Below are positions 26,999-35,925 of a stretch of DNA of 64,000 nucleotides, piece by piece. Below the pieces are notes generated by a model, which had not been told where the DNA came from, made no database searches, and worked only from the letters and a program-made list of their open reading frames with translations. Source of the stretch: Ignavibacteriota bacterium. GTDB taxonomy: Bacteria > Bacteroidota > Ignavibacteria > Tepidaquicellales > OLB5. The translations under genes and the position numbers were made by a program. The first letter of the stretch is position 1, and every line of letters begins with the position of its first letter. The stretch lies in NCBI GenBank assembly GCA_003820375.1, contig RPQH01000003.1, positions 27,088 through 91,087 of the forward strand. The letters run 5' to 3'.

Positions 26999-27727
26999 TT
27001 AATCCCTGAAAAATAAACCGGCATTGATTCCTAAACTGATATTAAATCCATCGGCTTTTATACCCTTCGGAAAGTTTGGTACTTCAACATCATTATCAAC
27101 TTTCCATGATCCGGAAGTTGAGAGCACATAACCTGCAGTAAGCCGGAAATAAATAAACTTTGCAGTTAACAATCCAATACCTGCCTGCGGTTGTGCCGAA
27201 TAAAATCTAAGTCTGAAATTTCTTGTAATATTTTGCGAGCTTGAATTATTAGTATATTCGCCTAATATTCCCGGATAACTTCCGGCATTGCTGCCATTTT
27301 GGTAAAGGTCCAGGCTCAATTGGCCTGTTGTGAATGCAGAACCAATAGATATATCAAAATTACCAAATGCCAGAACGTATTCAACGCTCAGTCCGCCCAT
27401 TCCCATTGAATAAGTTAAAGCTTTATTCAATGAATCATTAACCCGCAATTCTTTGTGCGTAGAAAACCCTACACCCATACCGCCGATACGGAGGAAATTT
27501 TTCTTTAACGGAAGGTCAATAAAGCCGCCGCCTCCAAGTGTAAAGAAGCCTTTATCGACAGTTGGGAAACCGCCTTTTTTCAATTCGGCATTAAGGTCAT
27601 CAGTATTCTGTATAAACCAACCCGCAGTTGGTCCGCCTGATAAAGCAAGGTTCGGCAGCAACTGCGAAAAAACGTTGATTTTCATCAACAAAATCACAAA
27701 AATAATTACAATAATCCTTCGAATCAT
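26999..27727 (-). CDS. Predicted outer-membrane beta-barrel protein, unrecognised
   Basis: About 242 residues from the ATG at 27725-27727; a TTG four codons earlier is possible, but MIRRIIVIIFVILLMK makes a good signal peptide. The rest alternates hydrophobic and polar residues in short strands, with many Gly and aromatic residues (GGLSVEYVLAFGNFDISIG) and ends in SLGINAGLFFRD with a near-terminal Phe, as in outer-membrane barrels. No family was recognised. It is the first gene upstream of the sugar-nucleotide genes and 8 bases from rfbB. Confidence 0.6.
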   Translation of the reverse strand: MIRRIIVIIFVILLMKINVFSQLLPNLALSGGPTAGWFIQNTDDLNAELKKGGFPTVDKGFFTLGGGGFIDLPLKKNFLRIGGMGVGFSTHKELRVNDSLNKALTYSMGMGGLSVEYVLAFGNFDISIGSAFTTGQLSLDLYQNGSNAGSYPGILGEYTNNSSSQNITRNFRLRFYSAQPQAGIGLLTAKFIYFRLTAGYVLSTSGSWKVDNDVEVPNFPKGIKADGFNISLGINAGLFFRD

Positions 27728-28100
27728 ATTTTTAACCAAAATGCCGTTTTTTTGTGTATAGAAAAAGCAAAATTACAGATTTGAGAATTTAAAAACAATT
27801 AAGAAATTGTTACACCCTTTCTTATCCAATTGAGAGCTCAAAAATTTCAGATACACAATATAAAAGAAAGCAAAATTATAACTTTTTAGTAAAATTTTGA
27901 TAGATAAGAAAAGCGAAGCAATCCCATTCTATTAAGCAGTATTTTGAATTTTAACAATATTACCTACCTTAATTTCAACATATGCTTTAAGGTTTATGTA
28001 ATTTTATTGAAAAAATGTTTACGATTAATAAAAATAATTGAAATCTTTCTACTTCTATAATTATCTCTTATTTAAATTTTATCAACATTATATTTGTAAC
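27728..28100. other. Divergent intergenic region
   Basis: An AT-rich gap between the divergent barrel-protein gene and the Mrr-like gene, so promoters for both should lie here. A copy of the aagcgaagcaatcccat repeat is at 27911-27927. Nothing else stands out. Confidence 0.5.
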
Positions 28101-28946
28101 ATGAGGAAAATAACACTTCAAGCGTTAAGAGACATTATATCGATAATAATTACCGAAGATATTGGAATCCACAGAACATCAAAAATGTTATTAAAGATAG
28201 ATGATTATGGATTAGAAAATGGTGCTGATGTAATCGATGAAGAAATTGATGACTTTATAGCTGGTAATATATATTATGATTTAGATTTAAAAGAACAATT
28301 AATCGACCCAGGGCTGCTTGGGTTTGATTTTAGGAAAGTTAGAATTTCAGATAATTGGTTTAAAAAATTTAAAGATAATACAAAGAAATGGAGTATCAGT
28401 AAAGACTGGCTTAATGCTAATTTTCCTTGGATTGATTTAACTGAATCAAATATTCCTGATGTAAGTGAAACTTGGAAATTTGATAACGCCAAAAGTCCTC
28501 TTTGGCTTAAAAATACACCTTCCTATGTAACTTTAGCTATGAATATTCTAAAAAATGGAAAACTTCTTTGTGAAATGAATTGGAGAGATTTTGAAAAACT
28601 AATAGGTTATTTATTAGAAGAAGACGGTTGGAAAGTTGAAGTAACAAAACCATCTAAAGATGGGGGAATTGACGTAATTGCTTTTAAAACAGATAAAAAT
28701 ATTGGTAAAGTAAAATCTGTTTGGCAAGCTAAAAAATATAAACAAAATAATTTTGTTAGATTAAGTCATGTTAGAGAGCTGACTGCAATAAGAGATTATG
28801 AAAAAGCTAGCAAAGCAATGGTTGTTACGACAAGCAGATTGACAAAAGACGCAATTGAATGGGTAAAAAGAGATATTTATCGATTAGATTTTAAAGAACA
28901 TATGCATCTTAAAAATTGGATTGAAAGTATAATAATGAAAAAATAA
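28101..28946 (+). CDS. Mrr-like restriction endonuclease family protein, solitary
   Basis: About 281 residues from the ATG at 28101; an open frame reaches a TTG at 28038 but the added residues look like untranslated AT-rich sequence. The C-terminal half is an Mrr-type PD-(D/E)XK nuclease: DFEKLIGYLLEEDGWKVEV, the catalytic GGIDVIAF, and WQAKKYKQNN carrying the QxK motif, then VVTTSRLTKDAIEWV. The N-terminal half is not recognised. No methyltransferase is nearby, so a modification-dependent (type IV) nuclease is the likeliest role. It is a lone plus-strand gene in a minus-strand block and looks AT-rich. Confidence 0.8.
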   Translation: MRKITLQALRDIISIIITEDIGIHRTSKMLLKIDDYGLENGADVIDEEIDDFIAGNIYYDLDLKEQLIDPGLLGFDFRKVRISDNWFKKFKDNTKKWSISKDWLNANFPWIDLTESNIPDVSETWKFDNAKSPLWLKNTPSYVTLAMNILKNGKLLCEMNWRDFEKLIGYLLEEDGWKVEVTKPSKDGGIDVIAFKTDKNIGKVKSVWQAKKYKQNNFVRLSHVRELTAIRDYEKASKAMVVTTSRLTKDAIEWVKRDIYRLDFKEHMHLKNWIESIIMKK

Positions 28947-29046
28947 AGTATTAAATTATAGAACCAACTTCAAAAACAATATTCAAAAGTAATATTATCA
29001 TATAAATATTAAACAAAAAAAATAGTAAATTTATTTTCGTATAATT

Positions 29047-29535
29047 TTATAACCTCAATTTCGGTTCAACAAACTTCATCCCGCACAACTTAAACACCGT
29101 TTCCTCATCAGGTGTTAAAATTACCGTTCCATCCGGTTTATGAAGATAGTTATTTTCAGAATACCCGCCGCGTGAAACCCTCTTCCATGCGGCAAGCATT
29201 TTTGTGGAAAACTGGGCTGAACCCGTTCTGACAAGAAACAGCAACCCCCAGTTATCCGGCTCACCGATAAACAAATCTATTTGCTTTCCCTCATATTTGA
29301 ACTGAAGATATTTTTGTCCCCATTTGGTTGGCTTAAATTCTTTGTTTACTTTTAACAGGTGTGTACCAAGTGAATTGAACAATTTTTTCTTGTTATCTGT
29401 CAGAAGACAAATTTCAATATCCTTAACATTTTCTTTTTCACGCCTTACACTTCCGGCAATTTCAACCTTTGTGCATAAGGGTTTAAGAAAATCTATTAAG
29501 CGGTTTGCAGTATCTTTTGCTTCTGTTAATAACAT
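29047..29535 (-). CDS. Small DNA-polymerase-beta-like nucleotidyltransferase
   Basis: A 162-residue protein resembling the palm and thumb of family X polymerases without the fingers or helix-hairpin-helix parts. Gly28-Ser29 in IAGSVRR, Asp39 and Glu41 in KDIEICL and Asp87 in KQIDLFI form the nucleotidyltransferase triad. The second acid is Glu rather than Asp. DNWGLLFLVRTGSAQFS resembles the polX nucleotide pocket. Stand-alone versions occur in bacteria and phages, and their substrate is not known. It starts at ATG 29533-29535. Confidence 0.75.
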   Translation of the reverse strand: MLLTEAKDTANRLIDFLKPLCTKVEIAGSVRREKENVKDIEICLLTDNKKKLFNSLGTHLLKVNKEFKPTKWGQKYLQFKYEGKQIDLFIGEPDNWGLLFLVRTGSAQFSTKMLAAWKRVSRGGYSENNYLHKPDGTVILTPDEETVFKLCGMKFVEPKLRL

Positions 29536-29570
29536 AGTGCTTAAAAATAGAATACAGATTGTAAAGTTGA

Positions 29571-29690
29571 AAGGTTGAAATGTTGGGAGGTTGGAGGTTA
29601 GAGGTTAGCAGAAAGTAATTCTAACTTCTAACTTCTGCTTCTTAATCTGATAAATCTGATAAATCTGATGAATCTTATGAATCGGATGAA
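29571..29690. repeat. Compound degenerate tandem array abutting a stop codon
   Basis: From the gene outward on the minus strand there are five 9-base words (agattcatc / agatttatc type), then gttagaa words, then aacctcc / aacctctaacct words, all in 120 bases. The array ends at the stop codon at 29691. Confidence 0.8.
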
Positions 29691-30875
29691 TTACGATTCT
29701 TCGAAATATGCTATGCTTGAGCCAACCCATGTTTTATCTTTATTGTAATCCACTCCCATCATTTTTCCTTTGCTTAATCTTACGAGGTTGTTTATAAGCA
29801 TCGGTTTATCATTCCAAACATAGAGCAGTCTCAATTCGGCTTTTGCGGGTATATCAGGAGTTTCTATTATATCTGCATACTGGATTTTTCGCTGCAATAT
29901 ATAACTGTCCTTATTTTCGATACCATCAAGGTCTTCTTTAGTAACATCATACTTAACACCAACACCTGCAAATGAGTAAAGCGGTTTCAAAACATAATTT
30001 TCAAGGTCTGACGGGTATTCTTTTAATTGACTGAGGAAATATGTTTCAGGAACATACCTGCTCTTTAATGCCGGCAGAGTATGTTTGCTAATTTTAAAGA
30101 ACCAGTTGGGATGGGGCAGCCATTTTACATCAAGCTCATCCTGAAAGCTGAAATTATATTTTATATCATCTCTTTTTTGCAGCTCATCAAATATTACTCT
30201 ATTATATATTCTTTCAATGCGTGTCTTCTTTCCTTCATTAATATAGTATAAACACTTATCTTCTTTAATTATATCGCTTATGCATACTGTTTTTATTCCA
30301 ATCCATTTTTCAGTACAGGTAAAATCTATCTTTGTCTTTTGTTTCTCAGGTTCAATTTCAAGCAGTATTACATTCTCAGGATTTGAATTGCCGATTATCG
30401 TTTCTTTTAAAACTTCAAAATAAGAATCATGGTCCAACTCATTGAAAAAATTTGTAAATCCCGGAGGTATTTCGAAATGTTCCCTGAATTTTAAGTTTAA
30501 CAATTCCTGGTAGCAGTAAAGAGATGGAAATCCCTGCAGTTCAATAAGCTGTGGTATAAATTTTCCGTCTTCGCCTTTGCAAATGGCAAAATCCAACGCA
30601 AGAAATGCCGGGTGAGCATCTTCACACGGCACTTCCATTCCCGGTGGAATTGCATTTGCTGATGTGATTTTAAATTCAGGAGACTGTAAATAATTCAGTA
30701 CATCCTCAGAAGCTTTCATTAACTCAATTTTGAAATCATGCGGAAGGAATATGGGTGTTTCACCAATTCTGAACTCGATTTTATAATTTGCAGCAGTGTT
30801 TAATGACTCAACAAATGCTGAATATTTTTCTTCAGTAAATTGTGAATTATATTTTTTTCTTATTTCCTTTATCAA
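29691..30875 (-). CDS. ATP-grasp-like protein, unassigned substrate
   Basis: A 394-residue protein whose C-terminal third looks like an ATP-grasp ligase. ENYVLKPLYSFAGVGVKYDV supplies the ATP-binding lysine and glycine loop, SYILQRKIQYADIIETPD the hinge, and KAELRLLYVWND the metal-binding part. The N-terminal region contains CEDAHPAFLALDFAICKGED and LIELQGFPSLYC, perhaps the acceptor-binding lobe or part of a circularly permuted fold. ATP-grasp enzymes join a carboxylate to an amine through an acyl phosphate. It is the last gene of a group with a second ATP-grasp and a GCS2 ligase, suggesting a peptide-like product. Confidence 0.65.
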   Translation of the reverse strand: MIKEIRKKYNSQFTEEKYSAFVESLNTAANYKIEFRIGETPIFLPHDFKIELMKASEDVLNYLQSPEFKITSANAIPPGMEVPCEDAHPAFLALDFAICKGEDGKFIPQLIELQGFPSLYCYQELLNLKFREHFEIPPGFTNFFNELDHDSYFEVLKETIIGNSNPENVILLEIEPEKQKTKIDFTCTEKWIGIKTVCISDIIKEDKCLYYINEGKKTRIERIYNRVIFDELQKRDDIKYNFSFQDELDVKWLPHPNWFFKISKHTLPALKSRYVPETYFLSQLKEYPSDLENYVLKPLYSFAGVGVKYDVTKEDLDGIENKDSYILQRKIQYADIIETPDIPAKAELRLLYVWNDKPMLINNLVRLSKGKMMGVDYNKDKTWVGSSIAYFEES

Positions 30876-31107
30876 TCTCTAAATTTTCAATTATTGTTTA
30901 TTAGTAATTTTTTTTTGCAGTTATAAATGATAGCACCTGTACATTCAATATTGATTAAAACAAATCAAAGAAGCTGAAATAAAATCCATACATAGCATAT
31001 TATCCAGCTTTCTTTGAAATAAAAAAACTAAATGAGAATAAACCGCTGTTCCGGATTTTTTATTTCCGGAGAAAAGCTGTTAAAAAATTTGCTTCAACAG
31101 AACTTTA

Positions 31108-31506
31108 CTAATTACCTCTTTTGAAAGTCCAGACAGGTCCGGTTGTGCTCAATCCTCCATTATCTCTCGCTACTACCTTCCAATAGATAGTCATTTCGGG
31201 CGGCAGCAAACCTAAATCGAACGCTGTCTTGTTATAATTTGATACTTTTAAGGTACCCGGAGGATTGCTTGTTGATGCATATACATCAAACTTTACAGTG
31301 TCTCCGGCATCCGGATCTGTACAAGTCCATTGAAGTGTTACAAATGCGCCAACACCGGTAGAGCCATCAGCAGGAACAGGATTGCCCGGAGCATTAGGTT
31401 TATGATTTGTACCCTGATCTACGGTTATAGGTGTATCATTTGTCTGACAGCCAATAAATGCAATACATGTAAAAACTGCCATTAATAAAAGAGCATTTTT
31501 CAACAT
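31108..31506 (-). CDS. Small lipoprotein with a fibronectin type III-like domain
   Basis: A 132-residue predicted lipoprotein. The signal ends in AFIGC with Cys20 as the lipidated residue. After a short linker the domain runs NAPGNPVPADGSTGVGAFVT, LQWTCTDPDAGDTVKFDVYA and YWKVVARDNGGLSTTGPVWT, the pattern of Ig/FN3-like domains. It is surface or periplasmic, and probably a binding or structural module. Its place within the ligase cluster may be fortuitous. Confidence 0.75.
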   Translation of the reverse strand: MLKNALLLMAVFTCIAFIGCQTNDTPITVDQGTNHKPNAPGNPVPADGSTGVGAFVTLQWTCTDPDAGDTVKFDVYASTSNPPGTLKVSNYNKTAFDLGLLPPEMTIYWKVVARDNGGLSTTGPVWTFKRGN

Positions 31507-31553
31507 GAAAAGGATGTGATAAGTTGATGGAAAATAATTATTTACGCTGTAAA

Positions 31554-32570
31554 TTAAATTAAAAATTTACCATTTTCCATCACTTTATCATTATCCATCC
31601 AGATATCTACATGCGGTGCAACACAATCAATATGTGTAGTAGATTTCCAATCAGCTCCTGTGTGCTCTGCATACGGATGACCAAATGCAAGGTGAACACC
31701 CGGCAGCTTTTCATCCTGCAGTATCTGTCCAATAACGTGTTCTAAAGCAATATTATTTCCAATTGCAAACTCACCTACACGGTTACTGTTCTCATCGGTC
31801 ATTGTATAAGCAGTAAATTCTTTCACAAGCTCTTTATTTTTACTCTCCAGATGCTTGATACGTGAATCAACGATGTCAATAATTAAAGGAGTATCACGCA
31901 GGTCACCGTATTTCTGGCATAAATAATCACCGACAACTCCGTCAACAACAAACCTGCCGTTAACGGTTTTCGGAGATGTGAAAATTTCACCGCCGGGCAG
32001 GTTACCCCATTTATCGGGAGATATTAACCCGCTTGTTTTAAGCCATTTAAGCTCCGGTATAAATTCAGCCGTAATATCAGTTCCTGATTTAGATACAACA
32101 CGGATGGTTTTAGCTTTTCTCGCTTTTTCTATTAAACGCTGTCCTAACTTATCAACTGCCAGGAAATCTGCTCTCATGCCTTCCATCATTATTTGGTTGC
32201 TGATATTCACCATATGAGCATGCCTTATTTTTTTAGCATTCACAACAGCAGTCATTTCAATTCTTATTTTCAATTCTCCTGTATGAGCAAGAGCACAGAA
32301 AATACTCACCTGTGATTTACTGAGGTCATTGAGAATTTCTTCGGGCATGCTTGTTAAAGGTCTTGGAGCAAAATCTTCCAGCACAAAGAAGCGGAATTCC
32401 GAACCAACTTTTTTCACTTCACTTAATAATGCAGCCGCTATGTCTATACAATTATTATCTGTTATAATAGTAATTCTTTCTTCCGGCTTTAAACGCAGGC
32501 ATACATTTATCGCATTATAAGCACCTTCAATCAAATTTTTATCAAAATTTACACTAACAACAGCACTCAT
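31554..32570 (-). CDS. M29-type (AmpS/aminopeptidase T-like) metallopeptidase
   Basis: A 338-residue cytoplasmic protein of the thermophilic aminopeptidase family. NLPGGEIFTSP, GEFAIGNN with the second conserved glutamate, and the histidine-rich HLAFGHPYAEHTGADWKSTTH plus HVDIWMD are the dinuclear metal ligands. It releases N-terminal residues from short peptides. It lies two bases after the GCS2 ligase gene and is thus surely cotranscribed with the two ligases upstream, which suggests it trims or recycles their product. Confidence 0.8.
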   Translation of the reverse strand: MSAVVSVNFDKNLIEGAYNAINVCLRLKPEERITIITDNNCIDIAAALLSEVKKVGSEFRFFVLEDFAPRPLTSMPEEILNDLSKSQVSIFCALAHTGELKIRIEMTAVVNAKKIRHAHMVNISNQIMMEGMRADFLAVDKLGQRLIEKARKAKTIRVVSKSGTDITAEFIPELKWLKTSGLISPDKWGNLPGGEIFTSPKTVNGRFVVDGVVGDYLCQKYGDLRDTPLIIDIVDSRIKHLESKNKELVKEFTAYTMTDENSNRVGEFAIGNNIALEHVIGQILQDEKLPGVHLAFGHPYAEHTGADWKSTTHIDCVAPHVDIWMDNDKVMENGKFLI

Positions 32571-32572
32571 AT

Positions 32573-33685
32573 TTACACTTCCTTACTAACATTTAATCCA
32601 ACATGTGTTTCTTCAATAATATAATCCACAACTTTTTTCAAACCTTCTTCAGTACCATCCCATGCAGCTAATTGCCTGTCTGCACCTGTACCCATATCAA
32701 GTATTTTCAGTAAATAATTAACTTCGTTTCTGCTGTCAAGTTCATCAACAACATCATTAATAAATGCAAGAAGTTCCATTGCAAGTATTTTAAAATCAAC
32801 TTCTTCTTCTTTGCCAAAATCAATTAATTTACCCTGTGTACCATATCTTGCAGCTCTCCATTTATTTTCATTTATCAGGGCTCTGCGGTAGAGCCTAAAA
32901 CCAAGATTCTGCTTTATAAGTTTATACATTTTGTAAACAACTGCCTGCATAATTGCAGCCAGGCAAATTGTTTCATCAACACGCATAGGTATATCACAAA
33001 TCCGGAATTCAAGCGTATCAAAATACGGGTGCAGGCGTATATCCCACCATATTTTTTTTGCATCATCAATGCAGTGTGTTTTAATAAGCAGGTTTACATA
33101 TTTATCATATTCAGCGACACTGCCGTAATGATCGGGTATTCCGGTACGCGGAAACTTATCGAATACTTTCACCCTGTACGATTTATACCCGGTATTTCTT
33201 CCCAGCCAGAATGGTGAGTTTGTTGATAGTGCAAAAATGTGCGGGAGAAAATATCTCACGGCATTCATAATATGAATGCCGATTTCCCTGTTGTCAATTC
33301 CAACATGAACATGCAATCCGAAAATCAGATTTGCCCTGGCAGCTTCCTGCATTTCATCAACAATTTGCTTATAGCGGGGGTGATCGGTTATCTGCACATC
33401 GCTCCAGTGTGTAAACGGATGTGTACCGGCGGCGGCAATTCTATAGCCGTTCGAAATTGCCAGCTCACTTATCTTTGACCGCAGGTCAATCACTTCTTCC
33501 CGTGCTTCCTTTATATTCCGGCAAACATTAGTACCTACTTCAATAACCGACTGATGCATCTCCGGCTTTACCTGCTCTTTCAGATAAACTTTCCCCTTCT
33601 CAACAATTTGAGCCATATGTGATACAAGCTGTCTTGTTTCAGGGTCTACTATCTGAAACTCTTCTTCAATTCCTAAAGTAAACAT
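32573..33685 (-). CDS. GCS2-type carboxylate-amine ligase (YbdK-like)
   Basis: A 370-residue member of the glutamate-cysteine ligase type 2 superfamily. LGIEEEFQIVDPETRQL at the N-terminus (acidic metal ligands), HVHVGIDNREIGIHIMN in the middle and LEFRICDIPMRVDE are diagnostic. The enzymes use ATP to couple the gamma- or alpha-carboxylate of an amino acid to an amine. E. coli YbdK has weak glutamate-cysteine ligase activity; many relatives act in peptide-like metabolite clusters. It lies 14 bases after the ATP-grasp gene. Confidence 0.87.
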   Translation of the reverse strand: MFTLGIEEEFQIVDPETRQLVSHMAQIVEKGKVYLKEQVKPEMHQSVIEVGTNVCRNIKEAREEVIDLRSKISELAISNGYRIAAAGTHPFTHWSDVQITDHPRYKQIVDEMQEAARANLIFGLHVHVGIDNREIGIHIMNAVRYFLPHIFALSTNSPFWLGRNTGYKSYRVKVFDKFPRTGIPDHYGSVAEYDKYVNLLIKTHCIDDAKKIWWDIRLHPYFDTLEFRICDIPMRVDETICLAAIMQAVVYKMYKLIKQNLGFRLYRRALINENKWRAARYGTQGKLIDFGKEEEVDFKILAMELLAFINDVVDELDSRNEVNYLLKILDMGTGADRQLAAWDGTEEGLKKVVDYIIEETHVGLNVSKEV

Positions 33686-33699
33686 AATTTTTTATGTCC

Positions 33700-34761
33700 T
33701 TATTTTTTTGATTTGGATTTCTCTGCTTTTTCTTTGACCTGTTTTTTTACAGGCTTAGATTTGGACTTTTTTTTTACCGATTTATCAAACATCCCGCTTT
33801 CGAGCTGCTTATTATTGGCAAATGCATAAACAAAATCACCCCATGTTAAATTATTCATCCCTTCATTATGGTCTTTGGCACGCCTGATTGCCATGTTAGC
33901 AACTGCTTCAACAACCCACTCGAAATTCGCTTCCCCAACTGAATTAACATCAGCATCGGGTGCAGGGTTGCAAAAATCTATTGCATATGGTATTCCGTCT
34001 CTTACGGCAAGCTCTACCGTATTGAAATCATATCCCAAAGCTTTGTTAAGACGCAGTACGCAATCAGTAAGCATGTTTAATTTTGATTCTTCTACAATTT
34101 GTCCGTTTCTTATATATCTTTCATGGAAAGGATTTCTGGGTTCATAAGGCATTATGAGAACATCCTGCCTGTCAACGCAATAACATCTGTAATATTCCTC
34201 AAAAATAATTTCTTCCTGAAGCATCATAACAAGCTGTCCTGTTTCATTGTAAGCTTTGAAAAATTCATCAGCATTATTGAGCTTGTAAACATTTTTCCAT
34301 CCGCCTCCTGCGAACGGCTTGAAGTAAGCAGGGAAACCAACATATTGAAATATTGCTTCCCAATCCATAGGGAATTTCAGGTTCCTGAATGACAGCTCAC
34401 TTGTATCTGCCGGATGCTGATTTGATGGCAGAAGAACTGTTTTGGGTACAGGCACTCCGATTTTAGTTGATAAAGCATTATTAAAAAATTTTTCGTCAGC
34501 ACTCCACCAGAATGGATTGTTTATTACAGCAGTCCCGGATAATGCTGCATTTTTTAAATATGCACGGTAGAATGGAACATCCTGTGATATCCTGTCTATG
34601 ATAACATCATATTGTGCCAGTTCACCCTGTACAACCTTGTCTATCAGAACAAAATCAGCAACAATATTATCGCCGGTTTGAACTGATTTTAAATTAATTC
34701 TATCTATTAATGCCTGGGGGAAAGTGTTTTCCTGTCCAAATAAAATTCCGATTCTTTTCAT
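33700..34761 (-). CDS. ATP-grasp ligase with a lysine-rich tail
   Basis: A 353-residue ATP-grasp protein. GILFGQENTFPQALIDRIN opens a pre-ATP-grasp lobe; FPAYFKPFAGGGWKNVYK gives the ATP-binding lysine and glycine loop, and GIPYAIDFCNPAPDADV the metal site. The last 30 residues are almost all Lys, Ser and Pro (KKKSKSKPVKKQVKEKAEK), resembling a nucleic-acid- or polyanion-binding tail and unusual for this family. A good AAAGGAG ribosome-binding site lies about 13 bases before the ATG at 34759-34761. First gene of the GCS2/M29 operon. Confidence 0.82.
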   Translation of the reverse strand: MKRIGILFGQENTFPQALIDRINLKSVQTGDNIVADFVLIDKVVQGELAQYDVIIDRISQDVPFYRAYLKNAALSGTAVINNPFWWSADEKFFNNALSTKIGVPVPKTVLLPSNQHPADTSELSFRNLKFPMDWEAIFQYVGFPAYFKPFAGGGWKNVYKLNNADEFFKAYNETGQLVMMLQEEIIFEEYYRCYCVDRQDVLIMPYEPRNPFHERYIRNGQIVEESKLNMLTDCVLRLNKALGYDFNTVELAVRDGIPYAIDFCNPAPDADVNSVGEANFEWVVEAVANMAIRRAKDHNEGMNNLTWGDFVYAFANNKQLESGMFDKSVKKKSKSKPVKKQVKEKAEKSKSKK

Positions 34762-35009
34762 TGGTAATATTATTTCTCCTTTAATTATATTTTTTATATT
34801 TATTTATTTTATTTCAAAGATATGTTTCGTCACTACGTGACTGCACCGTTATATCATAATTCTTCCTAATATGTTTCGTCATTAACTGCCAAAGGCAGTC
34901 AGGCGTGACTAATTCCTTATGTCAATAATCTTTCTAACATAATTTCATCCCTTTGAGATTCACTCTATATCAATTCATATTACTCTTCTCAAATTTATCC
35001 TCAATTCCT

Positions 35010-35105
35010 CTTTCCCAAATTTCCATTTGGGAAAGTATTGAACTGCAATTAACGATTATTCTGTAATTCAAGACTCAAACTTTCCCAAATGGAAATTTGG
35101 GAAAG
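35010..35105. repeat. Palindromic element built on tttcccaaat / atttgggaaa
   Basis: Arm 1 (35010-35035) and arm 2 (35080-35105) are exact reverse complements over 26 bases, and each arm is itself a near-perfect palindrome. The 44-base centre is partly complementary as well. It has the size and symmetry of a miniature inverted-repeat element. Confidence 0.8.
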
Positions 35106-35125
35106 AGATGCTGATGTTCCAAACT

Positions 35126-35205
35126 CCCAGAACTCTCAGAACTCTCTGAACTCTCTGAACTCTCTGAACTCTCTGAACTCTCTGAACTCTCAGAACTCTC
35201 GGAAC
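35126..35205. repeat. Regular tandem array, 9-base unit, abutting a stop codon
   Basis: About eight copies of gaactctct / gaactctca, the most regular array in the window, ending at the base before the TGA (35206-35208) of the esterase gene. Confidence 0.88.
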
Positions 35206-35925
35206 TCATTTCATTATTTCCACGTACTGCGGGAGCCACCTTCTCCACGAAGGCCAGTCATGCTCTTCACCTAGTCTGAAATCCATCCAGTGATTAATCC
35301 CTTTTTCATTCAGCACGTTTGACATTTCGAAATTTTCATCTTTGCACGCGTCAATTTCTCCTACTCCCAGTATAATTCCTATCTGCCTGATTTGGTTTAA
35401 AATATTTTCGTCATTCAAATTCCGGATATAGTCAGGCGGATTATTGAAGTAACAATTATCATCATAATATCCGTCAAGAAATTGTTTTATATTAAATGCA
35501 CCGCTTAAGCTGAAAAGATAGCTTACAAGCTGCGGATACCTGAACGCAAGGTTCAAAGCATTATAGCCGCCAAAGCTGCATCCGGCAACGGCTACTTTAT
35601 CGGAACCTGTTTGTTGTTTTGCTATGGGTATTATGTCATATATAACAAGGTTCTCATATCCGAGATGTGATTTCACCCTGTCGGCAGGATGAATGTTCTT
35701 ATTGTACCAGCTTTGAGGATTAAAAGTATCCGGACAATAAACAGTTATCATTCCCGAATCAATATATTGAGCAACAGAATCTACAAGCTTAAAATCTTTG
35801 TTTTCGTAGTACCTGCCATGAGATGTTGGAAATAAAATGAGCGGATGACCGCCATGCCCAAATACAAGCATTTCGAAATCCATACTCAGGTACTTGGAGT
35901 ACCATTTTATGTATTCTTCTTTCAA
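35206..35925 (-). CDS. Esterase-family alpha/beta hydrolase
   Basis: A 239-residue esterase D/antigen 85-like hydrolase. The nucleophile elbow is VAVAGCSFGGYNALNLAFRY; LILFPTSHGRYYENKDF forms the oxyanion region, and LGEEHDWPSWRRWLPQYV holds the catalytic histidine (EHDWPSW). There is no signal peptide, so it is cytoplasmic. Hydrolases of this type occur beside GCS2/ATP-grasp genes in amidoligase clusters, which fits the neighbours, although 444 bases of repeats separate it from them. Confidence 0.82.
   Translation of the reverse strand: MKEEYIKWYSKYLSMDFEMLVFGHGGHPLILFPTSHGRYYENKDFKLVDSVAQYIDSGMITVYCPDTFNPQSWYNKNIHPADRVKSHLGYENLVIYDIIPIAKQQTGSDKVAVAGCSFGGYNALNLAFRYPQLVSYLFSLSGAFNIKQFLDGYYDDNCYFNNPPDYIRNLNDENILNQIRQIGIILGVGEIDACKDENFEMSNVLNEKGINHWMDFRLGEEHDWPSWRRWLPQYVEIMK

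Larger units (their letters stand above)
34762..35205. other. Repeat-filled intergenic region
   Basis: No gene. From left to right it holds: two partial direct copies of atatgtttcgtca (34820 and 34869) with a small actgcc/ggcagt hairpin; a perfect 26-bp inverted repeat (35010-35035, 35080-35105); and a 9-base-word array at 35126-35205 touching the esterase stop. The promoter of the ATP-grasp operon should lie near 34780-34830 but is not clear. Confidence 0.6.

Noticed and set aside
35089..35274. Plus-strand ORF encoding repeated Asn-Ser-Leu/Gln
   Set aside because: It is just the 9-base array read in frame; no start signal, and it runs into the esterase gene on the other strand.
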